A stretch of 64,000 nt of DNA, from contig NC_072801.1 of the NCBI RefSeq assembly GCF_028583425.1, forward strand, positions 9,692,001 to 9,756,000, in the 5' to 3' direction. The translations under genes were made by a program, and so were the position numbers. The DNA comes from Eublepharis macularius. Its lineage: Eukaryota; Chordata; Lepidosauria; Squamata; Eublepharidae. Positions 44,796 through 55,162 of this stretch are shown in pieces (positions within the stretch are counted from its first letter, which is position 1; the number at the start of each line of letters is the position of its first letter). The notes under the pieces were generated by a model, which was given only the letters and a program-made list of their open reading frames with translations, ran no database searches and had not been told where the DNA came from.

Positions 44796-46545
44796 CTGTG
44801 TAGATGAACACAGTATGTTAGAGTTGCAGGATCATAAATGTGTGAATGTTAAGCAGGCCTGAAAGGGTGAAGATCCGATACACACAGAACACAGCAATAC
44901 AGATAACAGTTCCACTGACCAAAAATGCGCACAGGGAAACAGGCCCTCTGAAGCACCATGAGCACCATAAAAGATCCTGCTTTGGCTTAGCCAAGAGAAG
45001 CAAATTCTGAATTCCAGGATTCCTACTCTCTGCTCTGGGGTGAGGCCATAGATCAGTGGGCACAGCACCTGCTTTACATGCTAAAGGCTCAATCCCCAGT
45101 GAGACGGATCAGTAGTGGGTGCAAAAGATCTTGAACTGAGCTAAACTATAAGAGACAAATTACACGAGGGTGCTCACATGAAGGGAGTTGCAATGTTAGC
45201 TGAGAAGCTGAGTTTTAAAAGATCGGAAGGCTTTGTCAATTTCCTTTCTACAGCGTCAGCAAAGAGCCCTCCTCAGAGGCTTTATTTTTTCTTCATCCTG
45301 GGAAAGCTCTTACCGGTTTCACCTCCCCTTCTAGGAGGCAAAGAGCGGATAAACAAAAGTGAGGAGTGATCTTTGCTGCTCTGTAGAGAGGGGAAATTGA
45401 CAAGAGTCTTCCAATCTGTCTTTTAAAACTTAGCTTCCCAGCTAACATTGTGACTCCCTTCACATGAACGTCCTCATATAATTCTTCTCTTGTAGTTCAG
45501 CTCTGAGTCTCTGGAGAGCCTCTTCCAGTTCACAGACACAAGACTGACTTTGGTAGCCCAATGGTTTGACATGGTATAGGCAGCTTCCTGTGTGAGACCC
45601 CAGGAAATCCCCTCCTTCCAGCTGACCCCTGCAACTTCAGGCATTGTATTCTTTCAAGGCAGTGTTGCATAGTTGCTAGATTAGTGGAACTGGGAGATCT
45701 GGGTTAGTATCTCTTCTCAGCCATAAAACACACTTGGGGGTGTCAGTTTCTGCCTAGCCTACCTGACAGGGTGGTTGTGGGGGACAAAATGCAAAAGGGG
45801 AGACCTGTGTAATCTACCCGGATCTCTGGAGAAAGGGCAGAATAAATATGGTGGAAGCAGCCCAGAAGAAATCAGGTTTAAGGCTAGACTTAGCCTGTGA
45901 GTTGGTCATTCCAGGCGTGGAAGTAAAGGGTGTGTTCCCACATAACGCCCTTCAAGAATGCTTAAGATGGCTGGTGCTAAGTTGGGGGCTTCAATTCTGG
46001 TCTGTACTCAAGATGTTCTCTGTATCACAACTTCCTCTGAGGAGACAATGCTAGAATGCCCTAAAAGGTTTACCTTGTGGTATGATCCAGAGTGCTCACA
46101 ATCACAGCAGCAGCAGCAGAGGCAGCGGATCAGAACAAGGAGGACCAAAGAGAGAACTGCTCCTGGGAGAAAAAAACAGATGTGTCCGCTCATCCATTCT
46201 CTGAAAGGAGGGGAAGCAGAGCTGTCCCTCCCACCAGGAAGGGCACAAGTGTCTGTTTTCTGCTGTCAGATTTTGGAGTACCAATAGAAGGCAAAATATT
46301 TGTCATGAATAACCCAGCAGGAAATCTGAAATGTCTCTGCCTCTCTGGATCTGCAGAAGAGGAAGATTTCCAAGCCACAGAAGTAACAGATGATAGGGAC
46401 ACAACTTACCGATGAAAATAAAGAAAATGGCAAAGGCTGCAATATCCCAGTCGGACTGGAACATCTCCTTGGACGCCAGTCTGCTCAGGGCATCGTTGAT
46501 CTGATTGCTTAGTTCTTGGCCAAAGTCTTTGCCTTGAGACCCCAT
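44751..46545 (-). CDS. SMIM22: SMIM22 (small integral membrane protein 22 / CASIMO1), 89 aa
   Basis: SMIM22 is a single-pass membrane microprotein of epithelia; human CASIMO1 associates with squalene epoxidase and affects actin and proliferation. Coding exons on the - strand are 46545-46410, 46162-46074 and 44795-44751. All have GT/AG sites and matching phase, giving 45+30+14 = 89 residues (human 83, recalled). The N-terminal part is MGSQGKDFGQELSNQINDAL. Residues about 22-36 (LASKEMFQSDWD) align with human LKSHQFFQSTWD. A hydrophobic span, about residues 36-58, is followed by a cytosolic Cys cluster, RCLCCCCCDC. The C-terminus KVGIDNQGMEP matches human KGVDNLALEP. It converges with ROGDI as in mammals, which makes the assignment firm despite the small size. 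Confidence 0.92.
45050..45600 (+). mobile_element. tRNA-derived SINE, split by a MITE
   Basis: The 5' part, CAGCACCTGCTTTACATGCT with B-box-like GCTCAATCCCCAG, lies at 45050-45145. The 3' part, CTCTGGAGAGCCTCTTCCAG to GTATAGGCAGCTTCCTGTG, lies at 45496-45600. The two halves of one SINE are separated by 45146-45495. Confidence 0.75.
45146..45495. mobile_element. MITE with about 100-bp inverted ends inside a SINE
   Basis: The left end CTATAAGAGACAAATTACAC pairs with the right end TATAATTCTTCTCTTGTAG. Pairing continues through GCTCACATGAAGGGAGT/ACTCCCTTCACATGAACG and TTTTAAAAGA/TCTTTTAAAA. No clear target duplication, so the superfamily is unknown. It lies in the last intron of SMIM22. Confidence 0.75.
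45660..45850 (+). mobile_element. tRNA-derived SINE, diverged
   Basis: GTTGCTAGATTAGTGGAACTGG, GATCTGGGTTAGTATCTC, CTGCCTAGCCTACCTGACAG and an AATAAATATG tail parallel the copy at 44240-44410. Confidence 0.6.
46074..46162 (-). CDS. SMIM22: SMIM22 second coding exon
   Basis: Acceptor TTTTTTTCTCCCAG, donor GTAAAC. The 89-bp exon encodes GAVLSLVLLVLIRCLCCCCC then DCEHSGSYHK, the rest of the membrane span and the Cys cluster. The Cys run is encoded by consecutive TGC codons, seen as a GCA run on the + strand. Confidence 0.9.
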
Positions 46546-46586
46546 ATTCGGATGTCCACAGCGTTCTCTCAAATGTTCCAATAGAA
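46410..46586 (-). CDS. SMIM22: SMIM22 first coding exon (CDS 46410-46545, plus 41 nt of 5' UTR)
   Basis: The acceptor on the - strand is CTTGCTATATACAG at 46587-46600. The start ATG is 46545-46543 and the donor GTAAGT follows 46410. It encodes 45 residues plus the first base of a Gly codon, ending in the hydrophobic AAFAIFFIFI. Confidence 0.9.
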
Positions 46587-47254
46587 CTGTATATAGCAAG
46601 AGGGGAGATGGGCATCTCAGAATGGGAGTTTAACCAAGGATTGATTCACACACAAGGGCTGATTTACTCACACACAAGGGCACTCTCCCTCCCTCCCTTG
46701 CAGCTTAACATGGGAAAACACATTCCCTTGCAAAGCATTTTTCTCAAGGGTGGCAGTTTTCACACTGGAGCAGGACCTAGCAACAGCTGGCCAGGTCAGG
46801 CGCACGGCTCAGTGCAGTTCAGTTTCTTTAATTGTTTTTCTGCCCCTCAATGACCTGCCCAATCTTAGCTTTATTTCTTGGGCTTGTGACTGAGAAAACT
46901 AAATGCAGCCACTGATCGTCGCCCACCAGTGAGGGTCCATTACAGACAGTTCTGCAGTTCTGGGCGGGCAGCACACAAAGAGCCCCTGATGTTACATGCT
47001 TCTGGCTTCTCCTATGACCCCAGCAATACCTTCCTGTCCTACTCCCCTGAGTCCTTCAGGTCTTCCTGACAGACCAGTGAGTTTGTGTGTGTGTGTGGGA
47101 TAGATCCCAGAGCAGAAAAAGAATGAGGAAGTTGCTTTCTGAAAGAAACGGAGACCGTAAAAGTGAGCTGCTCAATCTATAACACAAACAAAGAAGACTT
47201 TAAAAAAAAACAAAATCTCCCTCCACATAAAGATTTCTTGATGTAAACCATTAC

Positions 47255-47360
47255 CTGTTGTAAGAATGCCTTCCTTGGCTTCTACTCCTTGTCGATGGAG
47301 ACTGTAACTCTCTCCTGCTCCTTCCAAAGCACCTTTACTTCCTTGTTCCTGTTTGCACCA
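47255..47360 (-). other. SMIM22: Probable SMIM22 non-coding first exon and core promoter
   Basis: On the - strand a consensus donor (CAACAG|GTAATG) ends a candidate 5' UTR exon at 47255. Upstream, about 47380-47390, the - strand reads CTTTTAAAT, a TATA-like box, placing a start near 47355. The coding exon at 46586 needs an upstream exon because it starts with an acceptor. No transcript evidence. Confidence 0.45.
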
Positions 47361-48249
47361 ATTGCCCAGAGCTCATGTTGATTTAAAAGCACCTGAGCCC
47401 AGGCCAAGGGCAGGCACACCCAAGTCTCCTCCTCCCTTGCTAGGAAAAGAAACAGCAGCTAGGCTGTCCCCTGCGTAAAACAAGTGGCCTTAAAAAATAA
47501 ATAAATAAAAGCTTGCTGCAGAACCCTTCCAAATATCCCTTCACACATGGCAGGACAGGAACTGTGTGTTTAACCCCATGTGTGCAGGTGGCACAAGCTC
47601 CAGCCAGTTTTTGATTGCTGGTACATGTTGCATGTCCAAACACATTTCCCACCATCATACTTGATAATTTTGAGAGAAGACATGAAACGTTTTAAAATGT
47701 GTGCCTTAAAAAAGAGGGTTGGCAACTTTTTTTGGCATGGCTGCTGTCTTAATGACAAAAAATGTCCCCCAAAATGGCAACCCCTATTCACTTTTAACGC
47801 AAATGCTTTAACAGCTTTCACACCTGCAGTGCAGGTGAGTTTCCAGTGCAAGGCAAGCAGAATTTCAGCAAGCCTAGATTTCTCTTGCTCTGTATTTTTA
47901 TGGGGGAGGAAGTCAGGCTTCTCAAATTGGTGAGGTGGATACCCTAAAGAGAGGGATTGTTGCAGTGATCGAGGGCATTCTTTGCTTGAAAATGTTCCCT
48001 GGTTTGATTGCTGACATCCGCAGTTAAAGGTGTGGAGAGAGACTTGCCTGGGCATTTGTCTTTGAAGAGCTACTGCTACAGAAGTGGGCAGCTTCGCATG
48101 CTCAACTTGAGTGGACTCAAAATGCGATCATGCTCACTCGTGTATGAAGCAGGGGGTGATCTCAGGGCTATAATACCAGTCCTTATGAAGGGCTACAAAG
48201 ACCTCTCCTTTGCAAAGTCAGAAAGATGTAATAGCACATTCAGTACGGT

Positions 48250-48695
48250 CAGGGCTGGCGTGTCCATAGAGGCAGGTCCGGCAGCCACCTTGAGTGCTGA
48301 GGCGCCGGGGTGGGGTGGGGCAGCACGTGCAGCTGGCAGCAGCAGCACTGGAGAGCTGGGAAGCCACCCGTGCGCCACCCTGGCCACCTACTGCACCTGG
48401 ACCGCAGCTGTTGCAGCCTCCCAGCCCTCCCATTCAGCTGCCCCGTGGTGCCGCCGCCGCCGCCGCCAGCATGTGCTCCCAGCCAGGCGCAGCAGGTGCA
48501 GGCCAGGCGCAGCAGGCTGCCGGGGTGGCATGTGGAGCAACTGAGCGGGACGGCTGAGATGACGCATGCATGCTGTCCCAGCTGCCTATCGCATGACATC
48601 ATCACGTAGTCCAGGTGTGCGTGCGCGCACGTGGGCAGCCACAGCACTGAAGCTACCCCCGGTCTCAGGCACCAGAAAACCTGGCACTGGGCCTG
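48250..48695. mobile_element. GC-rich hAT MITE
   Basis: The termini CAGGGCTGGCG and CACTGGGCCTG are hAT-like inverted ends. The target duplications AGTACGGT (48242-48249) and AGTACGAT (48696-48703) match at 7 of 8 bases. The GC-rich interior includes a (GCC)n run at about 48450-48470, so it creates long but meaningless open frames. Confidence 0.85.
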
Positions 48696-49113
48696 AGTAC
48701 GATTAAAGGAATCTTATTTTGATTCCTCTTCTCTTTCCTTTGGGAGTACCAGCCATTATTTGCTAATTGATAAAACAAAAAATGTACTAGTCAGGTATGT
48801 GTGGGATGTGTGTGAATACATCCTACAGTAAGTCATAGGAAAGTAAATGTCAGTGCTTTTATTGTGCATGACAGCAGCTGCAAAGCAAAACAAACAAAAG
48901 GTGTGTGTAGGAATAAAACAGCAGCAAAACTTCAGGGAGAACATTTAATTTGCTCAGTTTTGTCCCGTGTGCTCATTTTACTTTCCTTTTTTCAATGCAG
49001 GGGGGGGTAAAAATGACACCCCCCCATACCTTCAAAGTACACATTTCACTTTCCAAAAAATTGCAACTGTGTGTCGGGAGGGATGGTGTAATACCCCACA
49101 GCAACTGAACTTG

Positions 49114-49970
49114 CTATGGCTGAGTTAAAACCAGAGTATGGATGAGTCCTAGGACAGCGGAAACAATTAAGTTTCGCCAGTTCCCCCCACCCTCATTGCT
49201 GGGGGTCAATTTGATCCTCATCACTGAAATTCTGCAGCCTGGAAACACCCTAGTTGGGAGAGACTCAGAGGGGCGACGGAACCTGGCCTTTATCCCAACA
49301 TTCCTGTTGTTTTGAGTCTTCTTCGGGCTCTGCTGAGGACTGGGGCTGAGGTTCTGCTTGACTGGATTGCAAAACCCTTCCTTGGCTTGTGGTTCAGGGT
49401 GGGCTCTTGGAGCGATGCTTTGGGCATTGTCCTTTTTGCTCGAACAAGGTTTAAACAAATGCTGTTCCAGGATGTGTTATAATCACTATGCTGTGGACTC
49501 CACCAACTGGGGTCCTCGCTGCAAACTGAGATTACCAAAGACGAAGCAACGTATGAGCATCTTTTCATCGTCACAAGATGCATTCAGAGGTTCTTTGGCA
49601 AAGGGAATGGGACCAAGTTCCCAACTTTAAGTTTGAATTCCAGCACCTTTGTCAGCATGACGAGCAAGGAAAGGGCAATAGGTTTACCTGGGCTACCGTG
49701 TTAAAGCTATACCTGTGGCAGCTTAGTTTCTGGCACCAGTGCATGAAGGACCTGCCGCCTACTTTGGTGAATGTGGTCTGTGCAAACTTCCATCTCTGAC
49801 CAGCAGGTGGAAATATTGCCCTGTTTGTCATGCAGGGACAGGCAGGCTGGAATGGACCTTCCTGAATTTTTAAAAGCCAGCTGTGTTTTCCTAGTTTGTT
49901 CAGAGTTGAGGCCTAACTATGCAGAGAGTGCTAACAATGCCCTGGTCCTCCAACTCTCTTAGCTTTCTGC
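49114..49970. other. Unassigned stretch
   Basis: Both strands hold open frames of 70-115 codons, for example - strand 49458-49114 with RRPSESLPTRVFPGCRISVM. None matches a family I know, and there are no TIR or SINE boxes. It may be a decayed retroelement or unique sequence. Confidence 0.3.
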
Positions 49971-49989
49971 AAAGGACGCAAAACAGCTT

Positions 49990-50385
49990 TTGTACAGTAG
50001 GGAGGGGTTCTCAGATGCTTAGCTCATTAGCTAGTTAAGGACAATAGACTTCACCACTATGTTGCCTTACATACTATCTGTTGTTTTAAATATGTGCTCC
50101 TATGAGCTACCTGTGCTTCATGTTGTATAATGTCAGCCCTAGAATTGCTTATGTTCTGTTTCAACATTTCTTCCACTCTGTATTGGATTCTCTCTAATAC
50201 TCTGTCTTTGTAAACTTGTGTGTTTTTATCCTATGGCATTGTTTATGGAAATGTCGTTCTCCGGCCGTGAGAGCCTTCGACAATACATTGTCCTTGATAT
50301 TAATTGAACTTATCTCACACTGTGTAATCCACCTTGAGTCTCAGTGAGAAAGGCGGACAATAAATGACATAAAACAAACACATCT
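49990..50385 (+). repeat. LINE 3' end (L2/CR1-like), with a 34-bp PLE end inserted
   Basis: It ends in TGTAATCCACCTTGAGTCTCAGTGAGAAAGGCGGACAATAAAT-like sequence. The same family lies inverted at 54830-55150. Comparing them shows a foreign 34-bp piece at about 50254-50287, GTTCTCCGGCCGTGAGAGCC and so on, identical in kind to the outer end of the PLE at 20190-20219. Confidence 0.75.
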
Positions 50386-50669
50386 AAAAGAAAAGCCATC
50401 TTGGAAGGAAGGAATTTCACGGGAGAAAGAGGATGCACTGGGGATGGAGGAGGAATCAGGAGTTAATCTTTCCTCTCTCACCATTAATCCACTGCAAATC
50501 AATCTCCTGTCCTCCTCTAAAATCAGATTTTCCCTGCCCCTCCCCTGGACATACAAAAATCAAATAATTGTTGGGGGGGGGTACCTATCTTACTCTATTA
50601 TCACCAAGGGCAGCTACTAAGAATCACTTTGTAATCCTCGTAGCTTTGCTGCCCTTTTGTCTCATGTAA

Positions 50670-51060
50670 TAAAAAGGGTGCGAACACAAGAGTAGGCACA
50701 AACAACATGTACGTAAATAGTATCAAAATTTTTCTATTGGAGTATCAACACTCTCAAAACAAAGTAAAAAACAATCAAATGCTAGTAAATGTATGCACAG
50801 TACATAAATAGTGCACCAAAGAACAAGGTAAGTGCACCAATAGTCAATCAATGAAGACGATATCCCAAATGAGGAAATCCAAGGAAGAAAACAAGACCAA
50901 AGATGGTAAGGGTTGGACTTACCATCTTTGGTCTTGTTTTTCTTCCTTGGATTTCCTCATTTGGGATATCGTCTTCATTGATTGGTAGAAAAATTTTGAT
51001 ACTATTTACGTACATGTTGTTTGTGCCTACTCTTGTGTTCGCACCCTTTTTGTTACATTG
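50670..51060. repeat. Long palindrome (MITE-like) with one arm expanded
   Basis: 50670-50738 pairs with 50986-51060 (GTACGTAAATAGTATCAAAATTTT and its complement), and 50848-50917 pairs with 50924-50985 around GTAAGGGTTGGACTTAC. The left arm has an extra 107 bp (50739-50845). CCTTTTGTCTCATG occurs on both sides (50653 and 51090). Arms are about 95% complementary. Confidence 0.85.
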
Positions 51061-51234
51061 TATACGAGTAGGTCCCTCTTTTGTGCTGAGACCTTTTGTC
51101 TCATGGCTTCTTGACTGCAGGGCTGAAAACGTTCCTCTCTCTACGTACTCCGCATCTGTCCGTGACACCGTCTTGTCCCCTGCCTCTTCGTCCCATTCCT
51201 AAAAACTAATTCACGTTAGGACTGTGATGTGTCA

Positions 51235-52626
51235 TTTGTGACAAGTATAAGCTTGTCTCACCAATCTGTTAGAGTTCTTTGAGGGAGTGAACAAACAAGT
51301 GGACAAGGGAGACCCGATAGATATTGTTTATCTTGACTTCCAGAAAGCTTTTGACAAAGTTCCTCATCAAAGGCTCCTAAGTAAGCTCAGTAGCTATGGG
51401 ATAAAGGGCCAAGTCCTCTTGTGGATCGAAAACTGGCTAATTAATAGGAAACAGAGAGTGAGTATAAACGGGCACTTCTCACAGTGGAGGGTGGTGAGCA
51501 GTGGGGTGCCACAGGGGTCGGTATTGGGTCCAATGCTTTTTAACTTGTTTATTAATGATTTGGAATTGGGATTAAGCAGTGAAGTGGCTAAATTTGCAGA
51601 TGACACGAAATTGTTCAGGGTGGTGAAAGCCAGAGAGGATTGTGAGGCACTCCAAAGGGATCTGTCGAGGCTAGAAGAGTGGGCATCCATGTGGCAAATG
51701 AGGTTCAATGTAGCCAAGTGCAAAGTAATGCACATTGGAACCAAAAATCCAAAATATAAATACAAGTCGATGGGGTCTGAACTGGCGGAGACTGACCAAG
51801 AGAGAGATCTTGGAGTCATGATAGATAACTCACTAAAAACGTCAGCACAGTGTGCGACTGCCATAAAAAAAGCTAATGCTATGCTAGGGGTTATTAGGAA
51901 AGGGATTGAAAACAAATCAGCCGGTATCATAATGCCTCTGTATAAATCGATGGTGAGGCCTCATTTGGAGTACTGTGTACAGTTCTGGTCGCCACACCTT
52001 AAAAAAGATATCATAGCACTGGAAAAAGTACAGAGAAGGGCAACTAAAATGATTAAAGGGTTGGAACACTTTCCCTATGAGGAAAGATTGAGGCGCTTGG
52101 GGCTCTTTAGCCTGGAGAAAAGACGACTGAGGGGAGACATGATCGAGGTTTACAAGATAATGCACGGGTTAGAGAAGGTAGAGAAAGATGTGTTTTTCTC
52201 CCTTTCTCACAATACAAGAACTCGTGGGCACTCTATGAAATTATTGAGCAGTCGGGTTAGAACAGATAGAAGAAAATACTACTTTACACAAAGGGTGATA
52301 AACACATGGAATTCGTTGCCACAGGAGGTGGTGGCAGCTACAAGCATTGCCAGCTTCAAGAGGGGACTGGACAAATATATGGAGCAGAGGTCCATCAGTG
52401 GCTATTAGCCACAGGAGATAGATGGTATTCTCTTTGTGGGGAGGTGGTGCTCTGTTGTCTTGGTGCTGGAAGGAAGGCAGTGGGAGGGCTTCTGGTGTCC
52501 TGGCCTCACTGACAGTCCTTTAGATGGCACTGGATTTCTAGCCACTGTGTGTGACAGAATGTTCGACTGGATGGGCCACTGGCCTGATCCAACATGGCTT
52601 TGCTTATGTTCTTATGTTCTTATGTG
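51235..52626 (+). mobile_element. CR1-clade LINE, 5'-truncated, with long intact RT frame
   Basis: The frame is open from 51251 to the stop at 52406-52408 and covers RT fingers/palm to the C-terminus. The 3' UTR phrase GCCTGATCCAACATGGCTTTGC is followed by the CR1-type octamer tail TTCTTATG repeated (52609-52626). 5' truncation is usual for CR1. Lack of any stop over about 385 codons implies a comparatively young insertion. Confidence 0.9.
51251..52408 (+). CDS. CR1 reverse transcriptase, C-terminal about 385 residues (truncated)
   Basis: The frame reads ACLTNLLEFFEGVNKQVDKG, then motif A IDIVYLDFQKAFDKVPHQ (catalytic Asp in YLDF). Motif B follows as SSGVPQGSVLGPMLFNLFIN, motif C as KFADDTKLF (FADD), then DLGVMID and a thumb with HLEYCVQFWSP and RRLGLFSLEKRRLRGDMIEV. 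It ends SIASFKRGLDKYMEQRSISG. These are the diagnostic CR1 blocks. The N-terminal endonuclease and early RT are missing, so it is not autonomous. No frame break was seen in what remains. Confidence 0.9.
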   Translation, partial: ACLTNLLEFFEGVNKQVDKGDPIDIVYLDFQKAFDKVPHQRLLSKLSSYGIKGQVLLWIENWLINRKQRVSINGHFSQWRVVSSGVPQGSVLGPMLFNLFINDLELGLSSEVAKFADDTKLFRVVKAREDCEALQRDLSRLEEWASMWQMRFNVAKCKVMHIGTKNPKYKYKSMGSELAETDQERDLGVMIDNSLKTSAQCATAIKKANAMLGVIRKGIENKSAGIIMPLYKSMVRPHLEYCVQFWSPHLKKDIIALEKVQRRATKMIKGLEHFPYEERLRRLGLFSLEKRRLRGDMIEVYKIMHGLEKVEKDVFFSLSHNTRTRGHSMKLLSSRVRTDRRKYYFTQRVINTWNSLPQEVVAATSIASFKRGLDKYMEQRSISGY

Positions 52627-52720
52627 TCTTCTGTTATTCCTCTGAGCAGATGTGGAAATTAATTAAGACTGAAAAGTAAGCTAAAAATATAATAAATGGA
52701 TGAAGTGAATGGCAATATTC

Positions 52721-52721
52721 T

Positions 52722-52763
<42 letters not shown>
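52721..52763 (+). repeat. (TTG)n microsatellite
   Basis: About 14 uninterrupted TTG units downstream of the CR1 copy. Confidence 0.97.
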
Positions 52764-53214
52764 TGTCACCTCTCATATATTGCAAAGTTGAGCTATCTGA
52801 AAATTGAAGAACAGGGCCTCAAACATCTAGCCTCCCCCCTAACACCTAGCCTGATGAAGAGTTCTGGAGAATACCAAAGCTTGCATATTTTTGTAGCATC
52901 TTTGATGGTCTTAATGAAAGGTATTATACGGGTTTCAGTTTTGGAATTTGCTTTAGACCAATGTGGCACCTTGCAACTTCATCCTAGAAACATCATCCAC
53001 TGAATAGGGCATCCCTTCAACAAGTGGGAACATTGGGGAGAGTCTGCCCTCTCTTTCATGCCTTCAAATTCAAATCAGCAGGAAGGGAACAGTTTTGTGT
53101 GTAAAGCTTCCAGAAGATTCCCACTGGGAAGGAAAAGGCATTAATCTGCTTTCTTTTGTGAAGGACCCAAAGCAGGGACCCCAAAGATGGTCAAGTAGGC
53201 TCATATGGGAAAGA

Positions 53215-53430
53215 GGTCAGTAGCACCTTTAAGACTAACCGACTTTATTGTAGTATAAGCTTTCAAGAACCACAGCTCTCTTCGTCAGATGCATCTGATC
53301 TGATGCAGGTGATCTGACGATGCATCTGACAAAGCTGTGGTTCTTGAAAGCTTAGTGCTACAAATAAGTTAGTCTTAAAGGTGCTACTGGACTCTGCTAT
53401 TTTGCAATTACAGACGAACACGGCTAACTG
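53215..53430. repeat. Penelope-type hammerhead repeat, inverted pair
   Basis: The left arm is AGTAGCACCTTTAAGACTAA, then AAGAACCACAGCTCTCTTCG. The right arm is AGCTGTGGTTCTTGAAAGC, then TTAGTCTTAAAGGTGCTACT and ACGAACACGGCTAACTG. The arms meet near 53290-53320. Same family as 36289-36445, 42107-42215 and 57300-57460. Confidence 0.75.
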
Positions 53431-53639
53431 CTTTGGATCTATGCTCATATGGGAGCAGGCAGTCCTTAAAGTATGCTGCTCCCAAGCCATGTAGGGCTTT
53501 ACAGGTCAATACCAGCTTGACTTGGGCCTGGAAGCTATTTATCTATTTATTTACTTTATTTATTCCCCACATTTCTCCTTTATTTAGTCTCCACATTTCC
53601 CAATGGGAAACCCAACCTGGCTTACACCATTCTCCTCTC

Positions 53640-53735
53640 CTCTGATTAACCCTTACAACCATCCACAATAGGGATTTGAACCTGGGTTTCATAGAGTCTG
53701 ACACTCTCCCCACTGTACCATACTGGCAAACTGGG
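53640..53735 (-). mobile_element. tRNA-derived SINE head
   Basis: The reverse strand reads GCCAGTATGGTACAGTGG (A-box-like) and GGTTCAAATCCC (B-box-like). It abuts an L2 fragment. Confidence 0.75.
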
Positions 53736-53749
53736 ATCTAGCGTACATA

Positions 53750-53965
53750 GAACAAGACTGGAGTGATTATGGTCCCTACGACCAGCTGTAGTCAGCTTTC
53801 TTTCTGCAGTATTCTGCACCAACTGTAGTTTCCGGACAGTCTTCAAGGGCAGCCCCATGTGGAGCCCATTGCAGCAATCTAATCTTGATGGTACAAGGGC
53901 ATGCACTACATGTGGCAAGATCTTTTTTATTAGAGGAAAGGCTGCCGCTGGCTCACCAGCCAAGG
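53750..53965 (-). mobile_element. L2-clade LINE fragment
   Basis: The - strand translation HVVHALVPSRLDCCNGLHMG then LPLKTVRKLQLVQNTAERKL is the conserved L2 RT C-terminal block. It is diverged and old. Confidence 0.78.
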
Positions 53966-54829
53966 CTGCTGAAAGGAACCCCTGGCCACTGCTGCCAGCT
54001 GCTTACCCAACAGGCAACTTGGATCCCCTCTACTTCAGAGGCGAGGAGAGCGGTTGCCAGTCACAGGTCCCTTTCCCAATGGTGCCTAGTTTATGGAACT
54101 CCCTCCCTCCCTCTCTCTAGAGTTTTTGTAATATTGATTTGTTTTGCTCAGAAAATGCATACATTTTTAAAAAAACATAAAACATGTCCACATCCACATG
54201 TGCACACGCACACAAAATACTGTTATCTGGCAGATGCTTGGCTAATATATTTATTTTAAAATATGTACAAACACTCTCCCCTCCACATGCATACAATCTG
54301 TCTTCATGGCAGATGTTTGGCTAATAAATAACAATTGAAACCCTGTAGAGAAGTTAAGCAGGGGCTGCTTTGCAAAAGTTGGTTGTTTGCATGCTCTCTG
54401 CATTGCAGCTGGGCCCAGTCGAAGGCCAGTCCTTGGGAGTCCCTGGAGCATTCAATGTCCTCACTCATGGTGCGCACACAGTGCCTGCACTGGGCTTATC
54501 TGATCTGACAGCGAACAAGAGGATGTGACGGCTTGTTTATGGTTCTTTCTCCAGCATTACCCTTTCCCCGTCTGTCTGATCCCAGCTTTCACTCTCTGAT
54601 GGACAGAAGCAGTGAAAACAGCCTTGCTTTGTAAGCAGGGAGTACTGAGACAGAGAGAGGTCGGTCTAAAGAAACGCCCACAAGATTAACTATATCATTT
54701 GGCCTTTCTAGTTGTCACATTTCATTCACCTGCATACTTGATAATAAAGGTAATAGGGCTATATTATAACAGAATGATTCAGGAAACAGCTTTCAAAAAG
54801 GAAACAAGACTGTTGGCTTCACTACCACT

Positions 54830-55150
54830 ACTACTACTATTTATAGTCTGCCTTTCTTACTGATACTCAAGGCGGTTTACATAGTATGAGATTAGTACAG
54901 TCAGTATCATGGACATTTGTATAAACAATGCCATAGGGTAAATAAATGCAAGATTATAAAGATATAACATTAGCAAAAATCTGAAACAGAGTTGAAGAAA
55001 TGCTGAAATAGAGCATAGACGATTCTAGGACTGACATTGGACAACATAGAATTACCCAGTGGGGACATACTTTAAGCAACAGGTCGTACATAGAAGCACA
55101 TACTTAAAGCAACAGATAGGACCTAGGGCAACATAGTGGTGAAGTCTACG
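54830..55150 (-). repeat. LINE 3' end (L2/CR1-like), inverted copy of the 49990-50385 family
   Basis: The reverse strand ends AACCGCCTTGAGTATCAGTA then AGAAAGGCAGACTATAAAT. It matches 50000-50370 over most of its length, including CCCTATGGCATTGTTTAT. Confidence 0.75.
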
Positions 55151-55162
55151 GTCCCAAACTCA

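Noticed and set aside
44818-45068. Hydrophobic 81-codon frame on the - strand near SMIM22
   Set aside because: It lies in the SMIM22 intron, overlaps the start of a SINE, and does not match any SMIM22 segment. The real terminal exon is 44751-44795.
48008-48544. 178-codon Ala/Ser-rich open frame
   Set aside because: Most of it falls inside the GC-rich hAT MITE 48250-48695, and the (GCC)n run makes stops rare in all frames.
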